A DNA stretch of 64,000 nucleotides from Sporosarcina luteola (GCF_023715535.1 NZ_JAMBOI010000001.1:372001-436000), one strand, 5' to 3'. Counted from the stretch's first letter, positions 24,453 to 34,436 are shown. Notes: generated by a model not told the origin, from the letters alone. Translations and numbers: made by a program.

Positions 24453-25940
24453 ATGCAGGACACTGTGCAACCGAAGAAATATGAGTATTTGGCGGATAAT
24501 CCGAATGTAAAAGTCATTCCGATCATGCTTTCACTCATCATCGGTGCTTTTTTTGCGATTTTAAATGAAACATTATTGAATATCGCCCTTATTACGTTAA
24601 TGGATGAATTTTCAATATCGTTGCCGACTGTGCAATGGATGGCGACGGGCTTCATGCTTGTGATGGCGATTGTCATTCCGGTTTCCGCGCTGCTATTGCA
24701 GTGGTTCACGACGCGGCAATTGTTTCTTGGCACGATGACGGTCTTTACGATCGGGACCATTGTCAGCGCCTCCGCCCCGACATTTTCTATTCTACTTGTC
24801 GGACGGTTGATCCAGGCGGTTGGAACCGGTTTGCTGATGCCGATCATTTTCAACGTTTTCTTATTGATTTACCCGCCGGAACGCCGCGGGAAGGTGATGG
24901 GATTGATTGGCCTAGTGATCATGTTTGCACCGGCGATCGGGCCGACACTTTCCGGAGTGATTGTTGAGTATTTCGGTTGGCGTTATTTATTTATCCTCGT
25001 AATTCCGTTTGCTTTGTTTTCGATTGCGTTTGGTTACAAGCATTTAATTAATGTAGGAGAAGTGACGAAGCCGAAGATTGACGTCATTTCATTGGTCTAT
25101 TCGACGCTTGGCTTCGGAGGGATCGTTTACGGTTTTAGTTCCGTCGGAGAAAGTGTGGATGGATTTGCAAGTGCGAATGTGCTGTCCTCAATGATCGTCG
25201 GTGTTATTGGCGTTGTCCTTTTTGTGCTGCGTCAATTGAAGTTGGATGAGCCGGTCATGGATTTGCGGGTGTTCCGCTATCCGATGTATACGCATGCTGT
25301 CCTCATGTTTTTGATTATCATCATGGCGATGTTTGCGTCGGAGATCATTTTGCCGATCTATATGCAAGGACCTTTAGCTTTGACCGCCGCCACTGCAGGG
25401 CTGGTCCTGTTGCCGGGAAGCATCTTGAACGGGGCGATGTCGCCGTTCATGGGAGCTCTTTTTGATAAATTCGGGCCGCGTGTCTTGATGATTCCGGCAA
25501 CGATTGTGTTGAGCGGAACGATGTTCATGATGAGCAGATTGACAGTCGACACGCCTGTTTGGGTCGTTGTCGTCGGGTATATATTGATCATGCTGACTGT
25601 TTCGGCGATCATGATGCCTGCGGAAACGAATGGATTGAACCAGCTGCCGAAGCGGTTGTATCCGCACGGAACTGCAGTCATGTCGACGTTGCAGCCGGTA
25701 GGTGGAGCGATTGGCGTTTCTGTTTTCATCAGCATTTTGAATGCTAGGCAGATGAAGGTTTTGGAAGGCTCCGCCACGCCTGAAGATCCAATGACAATCG
25801 ATTTCGCGATGGTGGCAGGCGTTGAACTTGTTTATTTCATCGCTTTTTTGATGTCGATCGTCGCAGTTGTGTTGGCTTTCTTGGTTTATCGTGCGAAGCC
25901 TGAGGTGGAGGAAGAAATGCCGAGCGAGCAGGCAGAATAA
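24453..25940 (+). CDS. DHA2-family MFS multidrug efflux transporter
   Basis: A 495-residue inner-membrane protein with about 14 hydrophobic segments, the EmrB/QacA (DHA2) pattern, exporting drugs in exchange for protons. Landmarks: AFFAILNETLLNIAL in helix 1, WMATGFMLVMAIVIPVSALLL in helix 2, GRLIQAVGTGLLMPIIFNV, and the antiporter motif C region GLIGLVIMFAPAIGPTLSGVIVEYFGWRYLF. It is close in style to Bacillus LmrB/Mdr. ATG follows GAGAGGAG. A terminator follows; no regulator gene is adjacent. Confidence 0.9.
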   Translation: MQDTVQPKKYEYLADNPNVKVIPIMLSLIIGAFFAILNETLLNIALITLMDEFSISLPTVQWMATGFMLVMAIVIPVSALLLQWFTTRQLFLGTMTVFTIGTIVSASAPTFSILLVGRLIQAVGTGLLMPIIFNVFLLIYPPERRGKVMGLIGLVIMFAPAIGPTLSGVIVEYFGWRYLFILVIPFALFSIAFGYKHLINVGEVTKPKIDVISLVYSTLGFGGIVYGFSSVGESVDGFASANVLSSMIVGVIGVVLFVLRQLKLDEPVMDLRVFRYPMYTHAVLMFLIIIMAMFASEIILPIYMQGPLALTAATAGLVLLPGSILNGAMSPFMGALFDKFGPRVLMIPATIVLSGTMFMMSRLTVDTPVWVVVVGYILIMLTVSAIMMPAETNGLNQLPKRLYPHGTAVMSTLQPVGGAIGVSVFISILNARQMKVLEGSATPEDPMTIDFAMVAGVELVYFIAFLMSIVAVVLAFLVYRAKPEVEEEMPSEQAE

Positions 25941-25955
25941 GTAGATTTTATTTGG

Positions 25956-26001
25956 GACTGTCCGGAATGTTGATGTATCGACATTCTGCGGCAGTTTTTT
26001 C
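25956..26001 (+). terminator. terminator of the multidrug transporter gene
   Basis: ACTGTCCGGAATGT-TGATGTATCG-ACATTCTGCGGCAGT followed by TTTTTTC; the stem has small bulges. Confidence 0.75.
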
Positions 26002-26018
26002 GTATTACTAGCGTTGTC

Positions 26019-26112
26019 TTTGGACGCGGGAGACGGGGTTTTGGACGCGCGGAGATTTTAGTTGAAGAATCTTTTCGTCGCGCTGAATGCTTTTGGCAAA
26101 TTGAGGGGTTTT
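26019..26112 (+). repeat. intergenic repeat locus H (two GGACGCG units, anchor)
   Basis: Two units TTTGGACGCGGGAG and TTTTGGACGCGCGG (26019-26062), then the anchor at 26078-26112 (TCGCGCTGAATGC TTTTGGCAAATTG), 9 bp from the protease terminator. This is the smallest locus. Confidence 0.75.
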
Positions 26113-26120
26113 AAAATGTG

Positions 26121-26155
26121 AAACGAGCCTTTCCGAGATACGGAAAGGCTCGTTT
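26121..26155 (-). terminator. terminator of the subtilisin-like protease gene
   Basis: AAACGAGCCTTTCC-GAGATAC-GGAAAGGCTCGTTT, a perfect 14-bp stem 5 bp past the stop codon. Confidence 0.85.
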
Positions 26156-26159
26156 GGGA

Positions 26160-29100
26160 TTATTTGCTGGTGGCTACGAAGCTGCCGCCGCTGTTTGTTG
26201 AGAAGTTGACTTTGCCGTTTTTAACTTTTGCGTTTTTGTTAACTTCTGCAGATGTGTTTGCGTCGATCACACGGACTTGATTGCTGTTCGTGTTGACCGG
26301 CATGGCAACATCAATTGAATGACTGATGCTCGTCACTTGTTGTTTCGCTTCCCCAATTCCGTTCCATAACGTGATTGAGTAGATATCGGAAACTGCGTTT
26401 TCGACTGCTGAAGCGTCATTTCTTGCTACAGAAATTGTGACGTCGCCGCTCAAAGCCTTCAAAATATTTTTATGAAGCGTAAATACCGCACCGTCTTTCT
26501 GGATAGCGACTTCTCTCTTTTCCATTGCCTTCAAAACGGAAGCGTTGATTTCGATGTCTACTTCCCCTTGTATTGAAGACACATCCAGAACGATCGTACC
26601 GCTCGATTGTGCTAGCATTTCTTCCGTGACGACGAAGCTGTTGTCCGGCTCTGGTTGCGGCTCTTCGATGGCTGTGACTGTGACTGCCACAGTTGCCGTG
26701 AAGTCATCGTATGTCACTGTGATTTCAGTTATGCCTGCTGCAACTGCTGTGATGTTGCCGTTTTCGACTGTCGCTACGTTAGGGTCCGCAGAAGTGAATG
26801 TTGCGTCAGCCGTGACGTCTTTCTCTTCTGTCGTTCCGTCCGTTTTTGTCGTTGTTTCGGTTACTGTCAATTTCTCCGATGTGCCGACTTCAAGTGTTAG
26901 TGATTCGTGGTTGACGGAGTATGCAACTTCATCGTCCACTTGGTCGCCTGCGTTGTAGATGATCGCTTCGGCTTTATTGCCAGCTGCGTCTTCGTATTTC
27001 ACTTTGACCGAGTTGTCTTTTTTGTTGAGTTTAGGAAGGTCGAAAGTGAATGTGCCGTCCTGCTCAAGGTTGACTGGGCCGGATGCGACGACTTCTTCAC
27101 CTTTCAATACTTCGTAAGATGCTTTCAGTTTCGTATTAATGTCGTAGCCCATGCCGTACCAAACGAGTTCTTCTTGGTACTGGATGTATGCATCATCGAT
27201 TTGGCCGGTAGCTGTTGCGCCTTCGACCGCTCCTTCGATTGTACCTGCTGTGGATTTGACGACGACCGGTCCTACGAAGTCACCGATGATGCCTGCTGTT
27301 GACAATGCCGTGAAATCAATCGTGTAAAGTCCGTCCGGAATCGTTGTTTGAGGAGCGGTGCCCCATGGTTTGTATTGTCCTTTGATTCCTAACGTGTATG
27401 AGCCTGCCCCTAGTGAAGTGCCAGCGTGCAGGTAGCCGATATATCCGTCTCCGTATGCGCCGCCTTCAGGATCCATGATGTCCCATAGCTCAATGTAGTT
27501 CGTTGTGACGTCGCCTGTAAGTGTGAAGGAGAGTGTCGCTTCGTCCTTGACGCCGTCACCGTTGAAACTTAGGTCTGTTTCAGAAATTCTCATGTCTTTT
27601 ATTGCAGTTGCCGGTGCCCCGCCGAAGTCGGCTGCGAATGGCAATGATGCAGTTGTGCTTCCGCCTTCGATGTTGATGTAGCCGAGGATTTCATCGCCGG
27701 CTTTCGTGCTCGCTGCGGATGCTGTCAACGTTACGTTGAGCAATTGCTCCCCGGATAACGTGAATGTCGGCTTATCGATTGTGACAGTTGCGTCACCGAA
27801 GCCTTTCGTCACTTGCACGGAAGCGTTGTATGTGCCGCCGTTGCCGTTTACGTTTTTCACTAAAACTTGTTTCGTAACGGAGATATTTTTATCCAATTTT
27901 TGAGGACCGAATGTCACTGTCCCTTTTTTGTTTTCGACAACTTGTCCGTCATTGTTTGCGGTGTCGATTGCGTATGCAAGGATTTCAGGGTGCGCTGCAG
28001 CGTAAGCTTGTACGCGGCCTGCTCCTTGTGCGAATACGTCGTACTTGCCAGTGTCCAGGACCTTGGCTGTGTTGGACAGTGCGATTTTTACGTCGAAGGC
28101 GTCCCAATTTGGATTCGCTTGTTTCACTAGCGCCGCGATTCCAGCAATATGTGGTGTGGCCATGGAAGTACCCGTTTTACGCGTGAAAGCTTGCTCGTAA
28201 TTGGCTTCCGGGAAGTCGGATTTGTACATTGGTATTGTGGACATGATGTTCGTGCCCGGTGCTGTGACGTCAGGTTTGATGTCGAAGTTCGGTGTGGACG
28301 GTCCGCGTGAGCTGGAGCTGTTCACTTCGTCGCCTGCTGTCATTGTTTTATTGAAGTTGCTGAATGAAATTGTGCCTGCTGCTTTTGCAAGTACTGCACG
28401 GATTGCTTCGCCGTCCGTCTGGGACATGTCGAATGTCGGGATGAATTCGAATGCGTCGCCAAGGAATGTGCCGGATGGGCCAGGTGCGCCTGTTCCGCCT
28501 GCGAAGTTGTGTACGATGATGGCGATTGCGCCGTTTGCTTTGGCGGCTGCGATTTTATCGACGAATGCGATTTCTCCGCGAGATACGAGTGCGACTTTGC
28601 CGTTGACGTCAAGTCCTTCGTAATCGGTTGGTTTTCCGACTCCAGGGACTGCGACGATACTGTATTCGCCGTCAAGTTGCGTGGCGAGGTTCGCACCGTA
28701 TGTTGTGCCCATTAGATTGAGCTTTTTCGATAGGTTATAGCTGCCTGCGTTAATGTTGATGTCGCCAAAATGATTTGCTTCAGGGTTTGTCGTGTTTCCG
28801 ACTGCGATGCCGAGGCGGGCTGTTGCTGGTGTGCCCATCGTTCCGCGGTTCGGACCGGAGTTGCCTGTTGCGACGACTGAGATTGTGCCTGCGAGCATTG
28901 CGTTGTTGATGGCGAATGATCCAGCGTCTGTTTCAGTGTTGGAGCCGCCGCCTAGTGATAGGTTGATGACGTCCATTCCTTCGATGACCGCTGTGTCGAT
29001 CGCTTTGACAATGCCTGATGTGGCGCCGCTGCCGTAAGCGCCGAGTACGCGGTATGCATAAAGGTCGACTTTCGGTGCGATCCCTTTAATGCCGTATTCG

Positions 29101-30071
29101 TTGCTGCCAATTGCGGCGATTGTGCCCGCGACGTGTGTGCCGTGGGAAGTGTAGAATGCGCTGCCGTTCGAGTTGAATTCAGGTGTGCCTGCCGGACGTT
29201 CTACTGGCGACGTTTCGGATGCATCGTCGTCAGCACGCGGGCGTGTGTAGGTGCTGCTGTTCGGAATGAAGTTTTTGCCGCCTTTGTAGATGCCTTGGAA
29301 GTCCGGGTGGTCGGCGTCGATTCCTGTGTCGAGGACGGCGACTTTGATGCCTTGTCCTTCATAGCCTTCTGCCCAGAGTGCTTCGATTCCGAGGAAGCCG
29401 ATGCTTGTGTCCATGGCAGGTCCGACTTGTCCATCTTTTGCTTTCTCTTCAAGCTTTGATTCGGATGGAGCTGGTTTTTTCAGGTCTTTTCCATTGTCCA
29501 AAGCGTGGACGATTGTGTCAGGTTCGACGAGTGTGACGCCGTTCACTTCAAGAAGTTTCGGAAGGTCGTCGGCTTTGACGGTTCCGGACATTCCGTTGAG
29601 GACGGTGTCATATGTGAAGCCTTCGTTGAATTGGATGCCTTTGATGACCATTTCTTTTTTCGCAGCGGCTTGCTGGTTGCGAACTTTTTGTTTCGTTTGT
29701 TTCGCTTCTGCGCTGGAGAATGATTTTCCTTTCAGTTTATGGAGTCCTTTTTGGAGTCCTACTGATTTTTCGGATAGGTGGATGATGACAGGTACTTGTT
29801 GGTTCCCTGTTACATTTTGAAGCTCTTCATGCAGTTTCGCTTCGCCCCCGATTAGGTTGAGCTGTTCGGCGATGGCGGCTTTTTGCTGCATGATGCTTTC
29901 ATCTTGGAGGTTCTCTTTGAAAGCTTTGAGTGTTTGGGCTGTTTCAGCAGTTCCATTCTGATCGGCTGGATCCGTATTGGCGGATGCCGTGAATGGCGTG
30001 AACATGGAGAGCACGAGAATGAATGCCAAGAATGTGCTGAACAGCTTGGTGTAGTTAGGATTCTTCTTCAA
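26160..30071 (-). CDS. large secreted subtilisin-like (S8) serine protease, Vpr-like
   Basis: A 1303-residue exported protease. Signal peptide 1-31; I9-type propeptide about 85-195; S8 catalytic domain about 220-690 with triad D248 (VAVLDTGID), H310 (SHGTHVAGT) and S636 (GTSMATPH), oxyanion N404. A protease-associated (PA) domain is inserted at about 455-570. Then Ig/Fn3-like domains, and a Big_2 domain near 1110-1180 (YSVNHESLTLEVGTSEKLTV). No SLH or LPXTG anchor is present, so it is probably released. It starts at TTG after AAGGGGGA. The core resembles Bacillus Vpr but is about 500 residues longer. Confidence 0.9.
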   Translation of the reverse strand: MKKNPNYTKLFSTFLAFILVLSMFTPFTASANTDPADQNGTAETAQTLKAFKENLQDESIMQQKAAIAEQLNLIGGEAKLHEELQNVTGNQQVPVIIHLSEKSVGLQKGLHKLKGKSFSSAEAKQTKQKVRNQQAAAKKEMVIKGIQFNEGFTYDTVLNGMSGTVKADDLPKLLEVNGVTLVEPDTIVHALDNGKDLKKPAPSESKLEEKAKDGQVGPAMDTSIGFLGIEALWAEGYEGQGIKVAVLDTGIDADHPDFQGIYKGGKNFIPNSSTYTRPRADDDASETSPVERPAGTPEFNSNGSAFYTSHGTHVAGTIAAIGSNEYGIKGIAPKVDLYAYRVLGAYGSGATSGIVKAIDTAVIEGMDVINLSLGGGSNTETDAGSFAINNAMLAGTISVVATGNSGPNRGTMGTPATARLGIAVGNTTNPEANHFGDININAGSYNLSKKLNLMGTTYGANLATQLDGEYSIVAVPGVGKPTDYEGLDVNGKVALVSRGEIAFVDKIAAAKANGAIAIIVHNFAGGTGAPGPSGTFLGDAFEFIPTFDMSQTDGEAIRAVLAKAAGTISFSNFNKTMTAGDEVNSSSSRGPSTPNFDIKPDVTAPGTNIMSTIPMYKSDFPEANYEQAFTRKTGTSMATPHIAGIAALVKQANPNWDAFDVKIALSNTAKVLDTGKYDVFAQGAGRVQAYAAAHPEILAYAIDTANNDGQVVENKKGTVTFGPQKLDKNISVTKQVLVKNVNGNGGTYNASVQVTKGFGDATVTIDKPTFTLSGEQLLNVTLTASAASTKAGDEILGYINIEGGSTTASLPFAADFGGAPATAIKDMRISETDLSFNGDGVKDEATLSFTLTGDVTTNYIELWDIMDPEGGAYGDGYIGYLHAGTSLGAGSYTLGIKGQYKPWGTAPQTTIPDGLYTIDFTALSTAGIIGDFVGPVVVKSTAGTIEGAVEGATATGQIDDAYIQYQEELVWYGMGYDINTKLKASYEVLKGEEVVASGPVNLEQDGTFTFDLPKLNKKDNSVKVKYEDAAGNKAEAIIYNAGDQVDDEVAYSVNHESLTLEVGTSEKLTVTETTTKTDGTTEEKDVTADATFTSADPNVATVENGNITAVAAGITEITVTYDDFTATVAVTVTAIEEPQPEPDNSFVVTEEMLAQSSGTIVLDVSSIQGEVDIEINASVLKAMEKREVAIQKDGAVFTLHKNILKALSGDVTISVARNDASAVENAVSDIYSITLWNGIGEAKQQVTSISHSIDVAMPVNTNSNQVRVIDANTSAEVNKNAKVKNGKVNFSTNSGGSFVATSK

Positions 30072-30335
30072 AATACCTATTCCCCCTTAGTAGTTTGGTA
30101 GATTACTGCCATCACAGATTACCATAGTGAGATTTATTTGAAAATAGCAGTAACCATGGAGAATGGTGAAACTTCAGAAAAATCGTTCGAATGATATGGA
30201 TGTTTCTGGATGCGGGTAGTACGGAAGATTTATGGGTTATGTTGGAAGCATGAGTATTTGGCTAAGTTGCTTGATTGGGTGTTTTCGTTCAGTTTTTTCC
30301 CATTTTACTGGCGACGGATTGGATCGTGCGATTCA

Positions 30336-30928
30336 TTTATGCGGGTATGCAGCGGGTTATGCGTGAGTTTCTGGATTTATGCGTGTCTGGCGACGGTTAT
30401 GCGTGATTACGACGGTTTATGCGTCGATATCGCGATTTATGCGTATTTGGAGCGATTTATGCGTGGTTCGCGGCGTTTATGCGTGATTGCTAGAGTGTTG
30501 CTTGTCGCGCTGAATGCTTTTGACTAATTACGGGTTTGATTCATGCGGGTATGCAGCGGGTTATGCGTGAGTTTCTGGATTTATGCGTATCTGGCAGCGT
30601 TTATGCGTGATTACGACGGGTTATGCGTCGATTTCGCGACTTATGCGTATCTGTAGCGATTTATGCGTAGTTCGCGGCGTTTATGCGTGATTGCTAGAGT
30701 GTTGCTTGTCGCGCTGAATGCTTTTGACCAATTAAAGGTTTGAGTTATGCTTGAGTTTCTGGATTTATGCGTGTCTGGCAGCGTTTATGCGTAATTACGA
30801 CGGGTTATGCGTCGATTTTGCGACTTATGAGTATTTGTAGCGATTTATGCGTGGTTCGCGGTGTTTATGCGTGATTGCTAGAGTGTTGCTTGTCGCGCTG
30901 AATGCTTTTGACCAATTATGGGTTTGAT
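30336..30928 (+). repeat. intergenic repeat locus I (triplicated array-anchor module)
   Basis: Three copies of a ~190-200 bp module (about 30340-30539, 30544-30743, 30744-30928). Each is six to eight ATGCG units ending TGATTGCTAGAGTG, then the anchor (30505-30539, 30709-30743, 30893-30928). The copies match closely unit by unit, so the module was amplified recently as a block. The last anchor touches the stop codon of the deacetylase gene, with no terminator between. The rest of the gap (30072-30335) shows only isolated ATGCG-like words. Confidence 0.9.
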
Positions 30929-32068
30929 TTAGAGCAGTGGGTCGCGTAGGAAGTTCTGGATGATGTGGTTGTCGGGTTCGTACGCCTTGAATTTGTAGCC
31001 TTCTTGTTGGAGCCATTCGATGATTCTTGGAAGGGCGATCGTTGTTTGGCTGCGGTCGTGCAGGAGGATGATGATGTCCTTGTCGCCGGATTTCACAGCT
31101 TTTGTGACGCCTTCCTGGACGTTTTTCACGATTTGGCCTGCTTGTTTATCCGTGTAGCGCCAGTCGTTGGAATCGACGTCCCAGTCCCATAGTTTAAATC
31201 CGCGGGCGATGAGGCTTTTTTGCATGCTTGGCGTGACGAGCGGTTTGCTGCCATACGGGACGCGCACGAGATTGGCTGACTTTCCTGTAAGCTGTTCGAC
31301 GAGTTCGGCGCCGCCGGCCATTTCGGCAATGAATGACTCGGTCGAATTGTAGACGAGTGCCTTGTCGTGAGTCATGCTGTGCGAGCCGATGTAATGGCCG
31401 CTTTTCGATACGGTTTTGACGATGGATTCGTTCTGTTTCATTTGATTGCCGAGGAAGAAGAATGTGGCGGGCACTTTGTATTTTTCAAGCGTCGCGTTAT
31501 TGATCAGAGTGGATTGATTCGGACCGTCATCGAACGTCAGGTAGACTGTCGCTTTTTTCGAAGCGTTCGATGTAGATACCGGCGGCTGTTTCGTGCCATG
31601 CGCCTTAATCACTTCTTTGAAAGCTTCATGGCTTATATGGTTGAATTCGTTGCGATAGATGCGGATTGTATGGTGTTCTTGAAAGTATTCGAATTGGAAA
31701 CCTGTTTCACGGGCGATATATTTCACGCTAATGAAGAGCTGGCCGTCAATGGAGGCGATCGGCTTCCATGGCTGGTCCACTCCGTCCAAAGTCGTCGTTC
31801 CTGTTGAATGATCGAATATGAATTCTTTCCCTTGTTTTTGGATGATCGTTTTCCCATCTTTTGTTTCAACGGGCAAGTAAAGATAATTCGCGATGTCTTT
31901 GAGCGGCACTTTCGTGTCACCGTCGATGACGCGGATGTCCTCGATCGGCAGGATGCGGTCGTGCAGTCCGATGTACCGTTTCCCTTTTTCGGCCGCATTC
32001 GCCTTCCCCACTCCTGTGAATAAAATACAAATGATTGCAATCAAACTTATCCAAGTCCATTTCTTCAT
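30929..32068 (-). CDS. secreted polysaccharide deacetylase with copper-amine-oxidase-like N-terminal domain
   Basis: A 379-residue exported CE4 enzyme that deacetylates a wall glycan such as peptidoglycan. I start at ATG 32068 after GGGGAG; an upstream ATG at 32149 lacks a site and would bury the signal peptide. Signal peptide 1-26; a Cu-amine-oxidase N-like domain (about 30-145) often found in wall proteins; NodB domain about 175-370 with TFDDGP (catalytic and metal Asp) and SHSMTH (metal His), and LLHD near the end. Directly after the stop lies repeat locus I. Confidence 0.88.
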   Translation of the reverse strand: MKKWTWISLIAIICILFTGVGKANAAEKGKRYIGLHDRILPIEDIRVIDGDTKVPLKDIANYLYLPVETKDGKTIIQKQGKEFIFDHSTGTTTLDGVDQPWKPIASIDGQLFISVKYIARETGFQFEYFQEHHTIRIYRNEFNHISHEAFKEVIKAHGTKQPPVSTSNASKKATVYLTFDDGPNQSTLINNATLEKYKVPATFFFLGNQMKQNESIVKTVSKSGHYIGSHSMTHDKALVYNSTESFIAEMAGGAELVEQLTGKSANLVRVPYGSKPLVTPSMQKSLIARGFKLWDWDVDSNDWRYTDKQAGQIVKNVQEGVTKAVKSGDKDIIILLHDRSQTTIALPRIIEWLQQEGYKFKAYEPDNHIIQNFLRDPLL

Positions 32069-32147
32069 ACGTTTTCCCCGTCTCCCCCCGAATTTTTCCG
32101 ATTCATTCACTATATTGAAAGAGGGACAGGTATAGAAGTTGGAAAGC

Positions 32148-32176
32148 AAAAAACCGCCTCTTGGGCGGTTTTTTTC
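32148..32176 (-). terminator. terminator of the YknX-like gene
   Basis: On the minus strand AAAAAACCGCC-CAAGA-GGCGGTTTTTT, 10 bp past the stop codon. Confidence 0.85.
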
Positions 32177-32186
32177 GTGTATGTGT

Positions 32187-33461
32187 TTATTCCATGAAAC
32201 CGTATTTCACATAGTTCTTCCAGCCGAATGTTCTCCAGTCGCTTTTCGATGGGAGAACGAGCGGGAGAGGCAGGAACACGTTAGATAGGTTGTCTGTTCC
32301 TTCGATGCGGCGATTATAGATGGCGACATCGCCTGTCGCTAGACCTTCCGTGATGACGGCGCGGTTGTTCGTGATAAATGGAACCGTGACGACCGTGTTG
32401 ACGGCGCGACCTTGTTCATCCAGCTTCCAGACGACGGCGCTGTCTTTCACGAAGGATTCAAGCCAATGGATTTTCACTGAAACGGCTTCCGCTTCATTCA
32501 CGATTATTGATGCGTTCACGTTCGCGCCGAAAGGCAAGTTGTAAAGTTCCTCGGCCGGCATGATTGTAATTTCATAGAGATCGAGCGGGTTTTCCCGTTC
32601 TTTCGGATCGAGCCTATCGTACGCTTCGCGCCATCTGCTGTCAGTCGCAGGCACTTCGGAAACGGTATGGACGGTGCCTTCAATGACCGTCTCCAGATTA
32701 TTTTCCTGGATGCGGACAGGATCGCCGGCTTCGATTTTCTGCCATTCGTCGAGCTGCACGTACGTCGTGACGAGCTTCCTATCGCTATAAATAGTAGCGG
32801 CGAGTGTGAAGCCGTGCTTGTCCACTTTGGAAACCGTTCCGTCCACCGGGCTGATGAGCGCGGGACGGGTGGCGTCCTGGTCGAGCTGCGTTTGGACGAC
32901 GGTGAGTTCACGAGCGATTTCCGACAGTTCGCGCTCCGCTTCGGCGATAGCTTGGGCGAATGCGCCGTCCTGGTGGACATCGACTTGGACATCGACATTC
33001 AATTCGACGTCTTTGTTGCCGGGTGTTTCGGTCGTATTGACGTGGGACGAGTTAGTACGGGTGCTTCTCCGGTCTGATTCGAGGCTAGCAATTGTTGACT
33101 CGACTGCACTCCGTTGTTCAAGGAGCCCTTGCTCTTCCGCCTCCCATGCCGCGAGTTGGCTCTCTGCGCGTCCGGTCTGCAGCAACGCGATTTCATCCCC
33201 GACCTGAACTGGATTGCCTTCCTTGACGAGCCATGAATCGATTGTCTCCTCGTCGCCGACGTAGACGGTGTAGATGTTTTCAGGCGTGACGAGTCCTTCT
33301 TTCGGGAATTCCTCCTCATAGTGCGCGGGAGTCATGCGCTCGTATTTGTGGACATACAATGTTTTTGGAACTGTGCTTTTCTTCGAGAAGAGCACGTGGA
33401 CGTTAACGGCGATGAAGAGGCTGACGATGATGGCGACGGTGATGCTTAATCGTTTATTCAT
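32187..33461 (-). CDS. HlyD/YknX-like membrane-fusion (efflux adaptor) protein
   Basis: A 424-residue protein with one N-terminal transmembrane segment (about 6-26) and an extracytoplasmic adaptor fold. Lipoyl halves are at about 60-100 (VKEGNPVQVGDEIALLQT) and 205-245 (ISPVDGTVSKVDKHG), separated by a coiled coil (about 100-205, LAAWEAEEQGLLEQR), with beta-barrel domains after. Such adaptors work with ABC exporters such as B. subtilis YknYZ. Here it is coupled to a Yip1-like membrane protein but no ABC genes follow. The start abuts the stop of the upstream gene. Confidence 0.8.
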   Translation of the reverse strand: MNKRLSITVAIIVSLFIAVNVHVLFSKKSTVPKTLYVHKYERMTPAHYEEEFPKEGLVTPENIYTVYVGDEETIDSWLVKEGNPVQVGDEIALLQTGRAESQLAAWEAEEQGLLEQRSAVESTIASLESDRRSTRTNSSHVNTTETPGNKDVELNVDVQVDVHQDGAFAQAIAEAERELSEIARELTVVQTQLDQDATRPALISPVDGTVSKVDKHGFTLAATIYSDRKLVTTYVQLDEWQKIEAGDPVRIQENNLETVIEGTVHTVSEVPATDSRWREAYDRLDPKERENPLDLYEITIMPAEELYNLPFGANVNASIIVNEAEAVSVKIHWLESFVKDSAVVWKLDEQGRAVNTVVTVPFITNNRAVITEGLATGDVAIYNRRIEGTDNLSNVFLPLPLVLPSKSDWRTFGWKNYVKYGFME

Positions 33462-34148
33462 CTAGAAGCCACCTCCGAATAGTGAGTTGAGGAGGGAATC
33501 GAACGGGATGTAGGCGACAGCCGCCGTGATAAGGGCCATTGCGACATGCAGGGCGATCAATATCCATAGATGCTCTTTCCATCTTCCGTCCGCAATGAAT
33601 CCTCGGATGTATCGGTATTGCAATGTGATGATCAGCGCGCTTGTGACCGTCAATTGGTTCATGAAGAGGATCAGATACCAATTGTCCATGACTGTGACGG
33701 CGAGCGGGCCGAATGATAGGAATGATAGGCTAACTGTTTGGCCTTTCATTGCAAAGACGATGAAGAGGATCGCCTTTTCCATGAGCAGCACGCCTGCGAT
33801 GAGCACTTGCAGCGGGACCAGCTGCCGGTATGGGATTTTCGTCAGTGTCGACAAAATCAATGCGACTCCGAAAATATGGAATGCTATGTATAGGATCGAC
33901 CAAGCAAGCGTGCCCGCAAGTGATGCGTATCTTGCGATTATGTAGTCCGTCGTTGTCATTGTCGTCATCAATGACGTGAGTGCTTCCGTACCCATTCCCC
34001 ATATTTCACGGAGTGCGAACAGGGCGATTCCGGCAAGGAAAACGATGAGAAGCCTTCTATTGAAGTGCCGCATCGTTCCCGTTTGCAGCTGGGAGGCGAG
34101 CTCATAAGGCCTCGTCAAAAAGTGCCAAAATCGGTAGTCGAAAAACAA
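33462..34148 (-). CDS. Yip1-like multi-pass membrane protein (YknW-like)
   Basis: A 228-residue membrane protein with about five or six hydrophobic segments (roughly 28-48, 70-100, 108-130, 143-170, 195-220), placed in the Yip1/YknW group on layout. In B. subtilis YknW assists assembly of the YknXYZ exporter that protects against the toxin SdpC. Here it precedes a YknX-like adaptor directly, supporting that link. Start is TTG after AAAGGATG. The ATPase and permease genes expected next are not in this window. Confidence 0.7.
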   Translation of the reverse strand: MFFDYRFWHFLTRPYELASQLQTGTMRHFNRRLLIVFLAGIALFALREIWGMGTEALTSLMTTMTTTDYIIARYASLAGTLAWSILYIAFHIFGVALILSTLTKIPYRQLVPLQVLIAGVLLMEKAILFIVFAMKGQTVSLSFLSFGPLAVTVMDNWYLILFMNQLTVTSALIITLQYRYIRGFIADGRWKEHLWILIALHVAMALITAAVAYIPFDSLLNSLFGGGF

Positions 34149-34334
34149 GCGCGATCATCCTTTCTGCGGGAATATTTTTGGTGCTATATACATAACTGTA
34201 TCAAATCTCGTGGATTATTCAATTTTTAGTAGGCATTTTTTGTATGAATGTTGGAGAATTTGACCAGACTAGTGGGAAGTTTATCCCCTTGAAATGCCTT
34301 ATTTCCCGGGAAATCGACAAAGGAGCGGATTTGG

Positions 34335-34436
34335 ATGAATCAAGACGATAAGCATCGATTTACTATGCATGATTTCTTGTTCGGATTGACCGGTTCCACT
34401 GTATTCGTCATTGCGTTGCATTTTTTTACGAGTTGA
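34335..34436 (+). CDS. 33-residue putative membrane peptide
   Basis: Short frame MNQDDKHRFTMHDFLFGL..., ending in a hydrophobic stretch (residues about 14-31) that could span the membrane once. The ATG follows AAAGGAG with a slightly long spacing. No family is recognised and no terminator follows directly. It fills the gap between the YknW-like gene and the next operon; it might be a real small protein or chance. Confidence 0.4.
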   Translation: MNQDDKHRFTMHDFLFGLTGSTVFVIALHFFTS

